Below are positions 53,479-62,338 of a DNA stretch of 64,000 nt, one piece after another (positions within the stretch are counted from its first letter, which is position 1; each line of letters starts with the position of its first letter). The position numbers and the translations under genes were made by a program. This DNA comes from Deltaproteobacteria bacterium (GTDB lineage Bacteria; Myxococcota_A; Polyangia; Polyangiales; Ga0077539). The stretch covers positions 145,938 through 209,937 of the forward strand of contig JADJAE010000006.1 in NCBI GenBank assembly GCA_016704445.1, in the 5' to 3' direction. A model generated the notes under the pieces. It was not told the DNA's origin and searched no databases. It saw only the letters and a program-made list of their open reading frames with translations.

Positions 53479-55051
53479 TTACGGCGTGACCGCGGTGACG
53501 ATGGTCATCGGGCTGTACTGCCGTCGCTCGCGGTAGGCGCGGATCTCCTCCGGGCTGGCCGCGCGGTTGATCACGAAGAAGTCGTCCACCCGGCCCTCGA
53601 GCCCGAGCTGCGGCTCGCCGTCGTTCATGTCGGCGCCGATGACCACCGGCGCGGGGTAGTACTGGATGGGCGCCTCCGGGGCCAGGGCACATCCTCGGAC
53701 CCATCGGGCAGTAGACGTTCTCCGGGAAGAGATCGAGGTCCGCGGGGAAGGAGTACGAGCGGTCGTCGTAGAAGCTGCGGCGCGTGGCGTGCGGCACGGT
53801 GGTGGTGTCCACGGTGATGGCCATGAAGTGCCACTTGCCGGCGAACTGCGCGCTGGTGAGCGGCTCGCGCGTGGTGATGTGGGCGTAGGAGTCGACGTGG
53901 GTGCACGGCGCGACGCACGAATTGCCCTGGAAATAGGTGTCGTCGACGTTGTCCGAGCGGAAGAAGATCGCCCACGGGTTGAAGATCGAGTTGTCGACCA
54001 CCATCGCGCCGGGCATGGTCGCCATGCGGGTCGCGAGGTCGGGCATGCCCTGGCAGACCACCGTCTGGAAGTTGTCTCCGAAGGCGTTGGCGGGCGTCGC
54101 GGCGAAGACCCAGAGGCCGAGGGTGAGCTGGCGCGTGGCGGTGTTGAAGGGCCGCCCGTCGGGGCTCTGCCAGTTGATGAGCCGGTTGGGGTCGCGACCC
54201 CGGCGGCGGGGAGCACCGCGTGGCGGGGGAAGTGGAGCGAGTGCTGCCCGCGGGTGAAGCGCCCGGTGGGGTTGGCTGGGGCTGAGCAGCGAGGTGGGCG
54301 CCTCGGTGCTCCAGAGCGGGGGCTTCTGGGCCACCTCGGTCTGCGGCAGGTCGTACTGGGTCTCGTGGATGAACGCGTCGAAGGGCGGCGCGAGAAGGCC
54401 CCCCGAGGGACAGGTGCGCGAGCCCGTCCCCTCGTCGAAGGTGTACGCCGCGAGGAGGTTGGCGGCCTGGAGCGGAACCCGGTCGAAGGTGTCGTCGTAG
54501 CTCTGCGCGGCGGGCACCGCGGCGGTGCCTCCGTAGTGCATGGCGAGCACGGTGGTGCCCGCGCCCATAGCCGGGACGCGCACCCAGACGACGCCCATGG
54601 CGCAGTCGGCCACCCAGTGGGGCGCCCACTCGCTGGACATCGTACGAAACACCAGCCGGTCGCAGGCGGGGCCGATGGCCGTGCGCACCGCGGGGGGGAG
54701 CTCGACGCGCACCTGGTAGTTGGTGAGCGGGCCGGTGGCGCCGGTCACGTCGACGCGGCCGTGGGAGGGCAGGCCGCAGTCCGAGCGGCCGGGGCAGGGC
54801 TCGATGCGCGAGGGCGGGGTGTACGGGGGACAGGGCGGGCGCACAGGGACATCCGGCAGGTCGACCAGGGGGACGTCCTTCAGGGGGTCGGGCCGATCGG
54901 GGGCGGCCCCGTCGCCGAGGTCGTCCGTGACCGTGGGCACGTCCTCCAGGGAGACGGGTTGAGCAAGGCTGCCGCGGGTCGCGCACGCGGCCGGGAGCAG
55001 TCCGAGGGCAATAAAAGGTAGCCAGGAGGGGCGAGGCGCAACCGAACGCAT
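53479..55051 (-). CDS. DUF2341 and LamG-like lipoprotein, frame broken
   Basis: Lipobox PAAC, an Asp/Pro linker, then a DUF2341 domain (LTNYQVRVELPPAV, RLVFRTMSSEWAPHWVAD, VVWVRVPAMGAGTTVLAMHYGG), then a concanavalin/LamG-like domain (GLWVFAATPANAFGDNFQTVV, KWHFMAITVDTTTVP, and GLEGRVDDFFVINRAASPEEIRAY in the last frame). Offsets near 54265 and 54205 compensate each other; a third near 53685 is needed to reach the stop at 53479. Total about 524 residues. These domains bind carbohydrate or surfaces. A TAGGGT box 8 nt upstream supports the ATG at 55051. Confidence 0.78.
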
Positions 55052-55059
55052 GGGCCCCA

Positions 55060-55065
55060 ACCCTA
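55060..55065 (-). promoter_or_regulatory. -10-like box (TAGGGT) of the DUF2341/LamG gene
   Basis: TAGGGT on the minus strand, 8 nt before the ATG at 55051, facing away from the box of the divergent PAP2 gene. Confidence 0.5.
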
Positions 55066-55132
55066 TCGGCCAGGGGCCGTCCCGTCGAGGGACCAACTGC
55101 TCGACGACAAGCGGGGTTTGTGTAGGCGGTGA

Positions 55133-55138
55133 TAGGTT
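55133..55138 (+). promoter_or_regulatory. -10-like box (TAGGTT) of the PAP2 gene
   Basis: TAGGTT lies 8 nt before the GTG at 55147, which gives a clean signal peptide. The earlier GTG at 55129 overlaps this box. Confidence 0.45.
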
Positions 55139-55146
55139 CCGCGCCG

Positions 55147-55875
55147 GTGTTCACGCGCGCCCTCACGCTCTCGCTCTCCCTCGCTCTCTGCGCTTCGCCC
55201 GCCTTCGCCCTCGATCCGCCGTCCACCCGCCTCGTGACGACCCTCCCCGGCGGGGGCGTCACCGACGTCACCGTGCTCGCGCTCTCGCTGACCTTCACGG
55301 TCGTCGGCAACTTCGCGATGCACCCCTCGTCGACCTCGCAGGTCGCTCCGCTCGACGGGCTCGGCCACCGCGACCGCGACGCCGGGGTGAGCCTCGCCAC
55401 CGACCTCATCCTGGGTATCGGCGCGCTCGGCTCCATCGGAGTGTCGCTCGCTGGAGAGCTCGCACAGGGCTCCAGGGGGTGGACCTCCCTGCGGGCTCCG
55501 CTGATCCTCACCGAGTCCGCGGCGCTGAGCCTCGGGGTTGTCTCGATGGTCAAGAACCTCGGCGGCGTCTGCCGCCCGCGCGCCTGGAACGACGCCACCG
55601 CCACCTGCGACAGCACCGCCGACGACGACCGCCGCTCCTTCCCGTCGGGCCACACCGCCCCGCTCGCGGCCCTCTCCGGCGCCTCGCTGGGCATGTGGCT
55701 GCTCCCCTCGGGCCGCCGCGACCCGTGGGCCGCCGGGCTCTTCGCGGCCACCACGGCGCTCGCGGCGAGCAACCTCACCCTTCGCGTGGCGGCGGGCGCG
55801 CACTCCTGGGTCGACACCTCCGCGGGCTTCGCGCCGGGCTTCTCCTGGGCCTCGCCACCGCGGCGCTCCATGTGA
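55147..55875 (+). CDS. PAP2-superfamily phosphatase, C-terminus uncertain
   Basis: About 242 residues. A signal peptide (TRALTLSLSLALCASPAFA) is followed by several helices and the full PAP2 signature: KxxxxxxRP in VKNLGGVCRPRAW, PSGH in RSFPSGHTAPLA, and the R..H..D block RVAAGAHSWVDTSAG. This is the classic lipid/undecaprenyl phosphatase set. The last residues (GFSWASPPRRSM) look off-frame; the neighbouring frame (LLLGLATAALHVRRAPV) is a better final helix, so a one-base error near 55840 is likely and the true end may lie further right, overlapping the convergent gene. Confidence 0.8.
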   Translation: MFTRALTLSLSLALCASPAFALDPPSTRLVTTLPGGGVTDVTVLALSLTFTVVGNFAMHPSSTSQVAPLDGLGHRDRDAGVSLATDLILGIGALGSIGVSLAGELAQGSRGWTSLRAPLILTESAALSLGVVSMVKNLGGVCRPRAWNDATATCDSTADDDRRSFPSGHTAPLAALSGASLGMWLLPSGRRDPWAAGLFAATTALAASNLTLRVAAGAHSWVDTSAGFAPGFSWASPPRRSM

Positions 55876-55887
55876 GGAGGGCGCCCG

Positions 55888-58082
55888 TCACCGTGGCGGT
55901 ATCGGGCTCCGGCGTGGCGCTGTCGGTCCCCGGTCACCAGCTCCCCTTCGAACACATCGAACATCGCGTCGTCGCCGGTGCTCTGCGGCGCCCTCCGCAG
56001 CGCCCTCGCCACCAGCCAGTGGCGCCCCGCGGACACCTCCAGCGGTTCGGACCACTCGCCCTGCGCGGGCCCCGGCCGCGGCGCATAGCCCTCCCACACG
56101 GTCAGCGCCCTGCCGTCCACCGAGAGCTGGAACCGCCCCTGGTCGACCCCCACCACCCCGCTCATCCGGAAGCGGTACCGCCCCGCGTGGGCCATATCGA
56201 ATGGAACCCCCAGCCGACCGCCGGGCTCCACCGCGAAGACCCTCAGCGCCCGCTGCCCGCTCGTCGGGATGAGGCAGCACTCCAGCGTGTGGATGATCCC
56301 CGCGCTCAGCCCGATGGGGCGCTGCAGCGAGGGCCACGCGCGCTCCATCTCCACCCGCAGCCCCGGCCCCGGGGCGCTCGACCCGACCCGCAGCACGGTC
56401 TTCTCGTCGACCACCATGAACACCGGCAGCTCGGGGTGATGCCGCCGCAGGTCGGCCTCTCCCGCGTTGTCGGAATAGACCAGCACCCGCTCGTTGCCGT
56501 CGCTCCACGGGTCGAGCGCCTCGAGGTACGAGTGCACATCGGGGATCAACACGATGCCCCGGGTGATGTGCTCCCTCGCCATCAACGGGCGGATGGCGAT
56601 GCGAGGGTCCTGCACCCGCTTGATCTTGCGCTTGCCCTCTCGCCACATCGCCGGGAGAAACACCGCGGCCAGCGCGAAGTACCCGAGCGCCAGCGCTCCC
56701 TGCCACTGCTCTCTCGACCAGCGCCCCGCGGCCCTCCGGCTCGCTTCGGACATCGCCCTGGTCAGCAGCGCCGCCACGAAGGGCATCGCCGGGAAGACGT
56801 GCCTCGCTCCATGAACGATCCCGCTGCCGTAATAGAACAACCCATATGCCGTGGTGAGCGCGAAGGCGAAGAAGGCCGCCACCAGCGCCTCGGTGGACGC
56901 GAAGGCCACCACTCCCACGAAGGCCAGGATGGCCATCCAGGCGCCGAAGAAGTTCTCCTGACCGAAGTGCCCTGTGCGCTCGGAGACGATGCGAAACGCG
57001 TCATCGGGCGTGTACCCGTCCGGGCCGAACGATCGGCGCTCCCCGGGGTGCTCCAGCGAGCAGCCGATGGACCTGCCGAATCCCAGCTTGAGGCAGCCTC
57101 GCGGGTGGTCCGACCGGTTGGCGTACTCGAGCACGCTGGCCGTGCGGAAGTCGCCCGTCGCCTCGCGCTGCTGCACCGCCACCATGGTCACGAAGGGCAG
57201 GCCCGCGAGCACGCCCACCACGATGAGCTTCCAGGAGAAGCGCCTCGCGACGGCCTCTCCCCCGAGGGTCGCGGTCACCACCGTGGCCAGCACGAAGCCG
57301 TCGAGCATGCGCGCCGAGAAGACCCATCCCACGCAGGCGCCCAGCAGCGCCGCGCGCCGCCAGTCGGGCTTCGAGCGCAGCCCGAGGGCGAGCACCACCG
57401 CGAAGGCGCTGAGCGTCCCGACGAAGGCGTGGGAGAGCAGGTCGGAGGTCTCGACCGCGCGGGCGTAGGTGGGCATCACCAGCAGCAGAGAGAGCCGCGA
57501 GGCGAACTCGTCGCGGGTCACCGCACGGCCCAGGAGATACTGCGCAGTGGCCAGCGCCGCCCCGACGACCATTCCCGACAACCAGGGCACTCCCAGGCGA
57601 ACGAAGGGAGCGAGGAAGAGCGGATAGCCCGGCACGAAGACGCTGTGAAAGCGCCCATCTCGCCCCTCCACCAGGAACTTCACCGAAGACGCGATCCTCG
57701 GGGCGGAGACCGGAATCGCCAGGTCGAGGTGACCGAGCGCCCTCCCTTGAAGGATATAGATGCAGGCGTCGCCGGAGATTACCTGGCCGTGCATCACGCC
57801 CCGCCAGAGCCACGCCGTGATCGCCCCGCTGACCACCGCCGCCACCGCCACGAAGACCCACCCGGGAAGCGCCAGCACGGCCTTGCGAAACAGCTCCCCC
57901 GCCCTGGGGATGAGCAGCCCCGCGACCGCCGCCGCCGCCATCGCCGCGAGGGCCTTGGGGAGCAGCGGTTCGTGCACGTCCGTCTTCAGCGCGTCCCAGG
58001 AGAACGCCGCCCACGCCGCCAGCATCGCCGCGCCCGCGGCCCGCTCGATCCACAGCCGCTTCATGGGGTGTCTCGCAGCCAT
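55888..58082 (-). CDS. GT-C membrane glycosyltransferase (PMT/GT39-like)
   Basis: About 730 residues. Twelve or so hydrophobic segments occupy the first 480 residues, with the lumenal acidic motif SGDACIYILQGRALGHL and FVPGYPLFLAPFVRLGVPWL typical of polyprenyl-phosphate-sugar GT-C enzymes of the PMT/ArnT type. A soluble C-terminal domain (about 500-720) includes DVHSYLEALDPWSDGNERVLVYSDN. The ATG at 58082 follows TATACG by 7 nt; 58064 is the alternative. The frame has no stop until 53625, across two other genes, so a one-base error near 55930 must hide the real end; I place it near 55888. Acceptor unknown. Confidence 0.75.
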
Positions 58083-58165
58083 GGCCGTGCGTATACCAAG
58101 GGCCGCGGGGTCCCGTCGCGGTTGTCTTGCGGCCCCTGACGGCCCATAAGAGCATCACACCATCG

Positions 58166-59323
58166 ATGAAGTTTCCCTCCCGGTATGTGCGGCTCGATCA
58201 GGCCCGCGAGCGCTACGGCACCAGGGTCGATCGGCTGGGCTCCTTCCTGATGAAGGGCGACCCGCTGGCCAACGCGGCGGTCAACGCCCTGGCCGTGCAC
58301 CCTGCGCCCGTCCGTCAGTCGATGCTCGACCGCGCGCTCAACGAGGGCATCGACGCCGTCCCCGAAGGCCCCGACGCGCTGAGGGCCCTCTTCGCGCAGC
58401 TCGACCGGGTGCCCTTCTGGGTCGACCCCGAGCGGCTCGACCGGGGCGGCGCGGCCTTCCTGCGCTCCGGGTTGCTGGGCGGCATGGTGCTCGGGGCCTA
58501 CTCGCTGGTGGCGGGCTACTGCTCCCCCGGGGGCAACAAGCCGCTGGCCTTCTCGGGGCGGCTCTCGCAAGACGCGCCTCGGCGGCTCGCGGAGACCGGC
58601 CGCTTCGTGCAGGCGGTGTCGAGCCCCGGTGGAATGCACCGACACGGCGACGGCTTCAAGGCGATGGTGAAGGTGCGCCTGGTGCACGCCAGCGTGCGTC
58701 AGATGCTGCTGCGCTCCCCCCGATGGAACACCGCCGCCTGGGGCATCCCGATCAATCAATACGATATGAGCGGCACGACGCTGCTCTTTTCCTACATCGT
58801 ATTGGACGGACTCGACAAGATGGGCTTCCAGATGACCGCGGAAGAGCGCATGGACTTCATGCACCTCTGGCGTTATGGCGGATATCTCATCGGGGTCGAC
58901 GACGAGCTCCGGTGCACCACCGAGGCCGAGGCGAAGACCCTCTGGGAGCTTCTGTCCACCACCCAGGCTCCGCCGGACGACGACTCCCGGGCGCTGGCGC
59001 ACGCGCTGCTCGACAGCGGGGTGACCGCCGCCCGAACGCCCGTGGAGCGGGTGCGCGCCGAGCGGGCGAGGGTCGCGGGATATGCGCTGTCGAGGCACCT
59101 GCTGGGCGAGCAGTTCGCCGACTGGCTGGGATATCCGAAGACGCCATGGCGCCACGCGGTGCGTCTGTTTCAATCGATGAACGAGCGGGCGGGCGACGCG
59201 CTGGCGCGCACCACGGGCCTGCCCTTCGCGAAGGTCGACCGCGGCACCCGGTACTGGCGCTTCGTGGTGGACAACGGGCTGCGCGGCGTGCCGGCGACCT
59301 TCGAGATGCCCGAGGCGGTGTAG
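58166..59323 (+). CDS. Oxygenase MpaB family protein (DUF2236, Lcp-like)
   Basis: 385 residues from ATG 58166. The family pattern is clear: RLAETGRFVQAVSSPGGM, RVRL-type VKVRLVHASVRQMLL with the His expected to ligate haem, WGIPINQYDMSGTTLLFSY and MHLWRYGGYLIGV. Members include rubber-cleaving latex clearing protein and fungal MpaB, b-type haem oxygenases. No twin-arginine or Sec signal is seen, so it is probably cytosolic or peripheral. Substrate unknown. Confidence 0.85.
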   Translation: MKFPSRYVRLDQARERYGTRVDRLGSFLMKGDPLANAAVNALAVHPAPVRQSMLDRALNEGIDAVPEGPDALRALFAQLDRVPFWVDPERLDRGGAAFLRSGLLGGMVLGAYSLVAGYCSPGGNKPLAFSGRLSQDAPRRLAETGRFVQAVSSPGGMHRHGDGFKAMVKVRLVHASVRQMLLRSPRWNTAAWGIPINQYDMSGTTLLFSYIVLDGLDKMGFQMTAEERMDFMHLWRYGGYLIGVDDELRCTTEAEAKTLWELLSTTQAPPDDDSRALAHALLDSGVTAARTPVERVRAERARVAGYALSRHLLGEQFADWLGYPKTPWRHAVRLFQSMNERAGDALARTTGLPFAKVDRGTRYWRFVVDNGLRGVPATFEMPEAV

Positions 59324-59329
59324 AGACGC

Positions 59330-62260
59330 TCAGGGGCAGTCGTCCGAGCAGAAGGTGGCGCCGGACTCGATCCAGCGCACCAGCGCCCGGAGCGAGGCGT
59401 CGTCGAGCGGAGGATCGCCGCGGTGAGCGACCCCGCCATGGATGGACCCAGGCGCGTCGAGCTCCTCTCCGAGGATGCGCTCGATGAGGTAGCTGCCTCT
59501 CGCGGAGGTCCCGGTCACATCGATGTAGCGATGGCCGTGGAGGGAAGACGCCCCAAGAGAGAGCAGGGACTCGTAGGCCTGGTCGTAGCGGGCGGTGCGA
59601 GTCGCTTCGAGCACGAGCCTGGCCGCGCGGGAGCGGGCGTCGTGGCAGCCGCTCGCGGCGCAGGAGCGGGCGAGCGCGGGAGCGACGACAGAGCGCCAGG
59701 GCGCATCGATGGAGCCCTCCACCCGGAAGGGAGCGCGCGGTCGGTCGGGGTCGTCGAGCTCGAAGCGGGCGAGCGATCGGGACGCCCTGGCGGTCACGTC
59801 CACGGCCCTCAGCGCGTCGGGACCTCTGCCGCTGCGAGCGCCGTGGCAGGGCGCGCAGCGGTGATCGAAGACCGCCGTCGAGACCCCCTGGCGAAGCTCC
59901 TGCCCGCCGTGGATGTCCATCCAGCGGTTGTGCTGGGTGCCCACGGCCATCCCCCGGGCGTCGAGGTATTGCAGCCGAAACGCCGTGCGGGCCGGGAGCG
60001 ACGCGTAGAGGGTGCCATCGGACTCCAATGGGATCTCCGCGAGGATACGGGCTGGCAGATGCGGTCCAGCGCCGCTCTGTCTCAGCTCATCGGGCAGACC
60101 CGCGAGCGGGGGGAGCTGCGGGTCGAGCGAGCGGGGCAGCCAGCCAAGTACCCGCACCGCGCGGATGTCGTCTCGGGGTCTCCGCTCCCCGGAGGGGCCG
60201 ACCTGCCGGAGGATGGCCTCGATCATCGGAGCGCCGTTGTAGAGAAGGCTGCCGCGATCGCCCTGTGGTGCGGGCGAGGCGCTCGCTCCGGGCACGTTGC
60301 GAAACACCGGAAGGGCTTGCGTCTCCGAGACGCCAGGGAGGTCGACCAGCCGATCGCGGCGGGCGACGCGCAGGGCCCCGGTGGAGCGCTCCCGCTCCAG
60401 GGTGACGGCGTAGAGCCCGAAGTCCGGAGGCGAGGACCCGTCGCGAAGGCGCACCACGCCGTCTGCCCAGGAGGCCACGATACGGCCGTCGGGGAGCGGG
60501 TGAGGATCGCGCCATGCGCCATCGCTCTCCACGCGTCGCACCGGGTTGGAAGAGCGCTCCGGGGCGTAGGGGTCGAGCAGCGCCTCGGAGGGTGATCCAT
60601 AAGGTCCGAGGTAGCTCACCGGGTGGCGGTATCCGGTGAGCGAGGTGTCCGTCGAGGCGCCCATCGGGAGCTCGATGCCGAGGTTGCGGTCGACATGGAA
60701 GAGCGCCCCGGCGGACCACACGGCGTCGCGGTCGAGCAGCAGCCCGACGTAGTCGCCATCGGGGGTCTCTCTCAGGTGCCAGGCGATGTCATCGCCGAGG
60801 GTGATCCCGACGTGCTGGTGGTACTCGCTGCGGAGGTCGCTGGGAAAGCGATAGACCACTCCCTTGTAGCCATTGCCCAGTCGGCGAATGGCGGTGAAGG
60901 CCACCGATCCGCTGGTCTCGTTGCCGACTCGGAAGAAGGTCGTCGCCAGCTCCGGGCTCGGGGTGAACGAGCGTCGCGTAAGGCTCCCATCGGACTCTCG
61001 AACATGGAGGTCGGTGTCATATCCGTCGCCGTGCTCGGCGAGCATCCCCGCGCGATTCGACACGAACCACAGCCTGCCGTCGGGTCCATAGGCGGGCCAT
61101 CGGTCGGACGACCAGCGCCCATCGGGCAGCCGCACTCCCCGGGTGACCGGGTGGGAGACGCCCGTGCGGAGGTCCAGCTCCCAGAGCACCCTCGGCGCAT
61201 CGAGGGCCTCGCGCATCGAGAAGGCGAGCGTGGTCGCGGCGTCGTTGAGGGCCGGATCTCGCAGGTCGGCGGGCGTCGCGTGGGCGCTCCCGGTGAGGTT
61301 GCGCACGCTCCCCTCGGGCGTCGCTGGAGCGAGCAGAAACACGTCGCTCCCTGGGACGAAGTCATGGTGATCGGTCACCCTCGCGGGGCCGATCGGTCCT
61401 CCCACGAAGGCCACCCCGATAAGCCCGCCGTCGCCCTCTCCCGTGCGCAGCCGGCGTTCGAGGCGGGCCCACCCGATCACCGCGCGCGGCAGCGGGTCGT
61501 CGAGCGTCACCGGGAAGGCGTGGATGCCATTGCCACCGCGGTGGGGCAGGGCGATCGAGAGATCCCTCAGCGGCTTTCTCGCCAGTCGTGACAGCTCCGG
61601 CTGACCGCCGAGCGAGAGGTGCGCGAGGGCCTCCCGGTAGTTGCTACGGGTGGCGGCGACGCCGAAGACGCCGAGGGCCCCGCTGTCGAAGCGCGGAGAG
61701 ATGCCCGATCGGTCCCCGTGGCAGGGGCCGAACATGCACTGGCTGAGCGCGAGCCTGGGCTGCACCTCGCGCTCGAAGTAGCGCTCTCCCTCGGTGAGCG
61801 TCGCGGGGTCGCCGTCTTCGCCTCCGCCTCGCTCGCTCGCGATCCACGCCCTCACGGTCTTGTACGCCGGGTCGCTTCGGTCATGGAAGGCCGCGCCCCC
61901 CGCGTGCTCGGTGCCACCCACCGAGGCGGGCAGGGCCTTTCGAAGGAGCGAGGAGAGGTCGGGCAGCTCGGTGGTGTCGATGAAGCGCCGCGCCGAGGCG
62001 TAGGCCTCGTCCATGGCGTCGGCGGCGATCGCCCCGTTGGCGTCGACCCGGAAGCGAAGCTGCCTCGACGAGCCGCCGCCCCGGTCCGTCGCGTGGCAGG
62101 CGCTGGTGCCGCAGCGTCGCACCAGCAGCGGGGCGACCTCGTCGGCGAAGCGCGCTCTCCCGGAGGTCCCCTCGCAGGCCCCGAGGGGGAGGAGCGCCGC
62201 GGCGGCGATCGCGGCTACGGCTCTCTTCACCTGTGCTGCGATACCGCTCCCCAGGCGCAT
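59330..62260 (-). CDS. HzsA-related haem-motif lipoprotein with CX4CH sites
   Basis: 976 residues with lipobox LGAC (Cys29). Four haem-c-like motifs: CGTSACH (50-56), CMFGPCH (175-181), CAPCH (802-806) and CAASGCH (867-873). Three are the unusual CX4CH and one is CX2CH. The centre (about 290-640) is a propeller (PDGRWSSDRWPAYGPDGRLWFVSN). The part before CAPCH (AEIPLESDGTLYASLPARTAFRLQYLDARG) matches the middle/C-terminal part of HzsA-related proteins, named for hydrazine synthase alpha. The genuine hydrazine partners are absent, so anammox chemistry is not implied. A periplasmic electron-transfer role is likely. Confidence 0.8.
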   Translation of the reverse strand: MRLGSGIAAQVKRAVAAIAAAALLPLGACEGTSGRARFADEVAPLLVRRCGTSACHATDRGGGSSRQLRFRVDANGAIAADAMDEAYASARRFIDTTELPDLSSLLRKALPASVGGTEHAGGAAFHDRSDPAYKTVRAWIASERGGGEDGDPATLTEGERYFEREVQPRLALSQCMFGPCHGDRSGISPRFDSGALGVFGVAATRSNYREALAHLSLGGQPELSRLARKPLRDLSIALPHRGGNGIHAFPVTLDDPLPRAVIGWARLERRLRTGEGDGGLIGVAFVGGPIGPARVTDHHDFVPGSDVFLLAPATPEGSVRNLTGSAHATPADLRDPALNDAATTLAFSMREALDAPRVLWELDLRTGVSHPVTRGVRLPDGRWSSDRWPAYGPDGRLWFVSNRAGMLAEHGDGYDTDLHVRESDGSLTRRSFTPSPELATTFFRVGNETSGSVAFTAIRRLGNGYKGVVYRFPSDLRSEYHQHVGITLGDDIAWHLRETPDGDYVGLLLDRDAVWSAGALFHVDRNLGIELPMGASTDTSLTGYRHPVSYLGPYGSPSEALLDPYAPERSSNPVRRVESDGAWRDPHPLPDGRIVASWADGVVRLRDGSSPPDFGLYAVTLERERSTGALRVARRDRLVDLPGVSETQALPVFRNVPGASASPAPQGDRGSLLYNGAPMIEAILRQVGPSGERRPRDDIRAVRVLGWLPRSLDPQLPPLAGLPDELRQSGAGPHLPARILAEIPLESDGTLYASLPARTAFRLQYLDARGMAVGTQHNRWMDIHGGQELRQGVSTAVFDHRCAPCHGARSGRGPDALRAVDVTARASRSLARFELDDPDRPRAPFRVEGSIDAPWRSVVAPALARSCAASGCHDARSRAARLVLEATRTARYDQAYESLLSLGASSLHGHRYIDVTGTSARGSYLIERILGEELDAPGSIHGGVAHRGDPPLDDASLRALVRWIESGATFCSDDCP

Positions 62261-62338
62261 CCGAGCTGTCGGATATCAAATGGGAGGGAGGCGCCGAGGG
62301 GGAGGCTCACGACCCGCCCGAGAGAGGACACCGCCTCG

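Noticed and set aside
53625..55870. Extension of the glycosyltransferase frame to 1485 codons
   Set aside because: The added part overlaps the PAP2 and DUF2341 genes in antisense or shadow frames and is low in recognisable structure; a one-base error near 55930 that hides the real stop is simpler.
55050..58139. A 1029-codon plus-strand ORF across the glycosyltransferase gene
   Set aside because: Antisense shadow rich in Arg, His and Pro; the minus strand has clear transmembrane and GT-C motifs.
59330..62260. Hydrazine synthase and anammox metabolism
   Set aside because: Only similarity to HzsA-related proteins is seen; no hzsB/C or hydrazine dehydrogenase genes are present and two of the genuine motifs differ.
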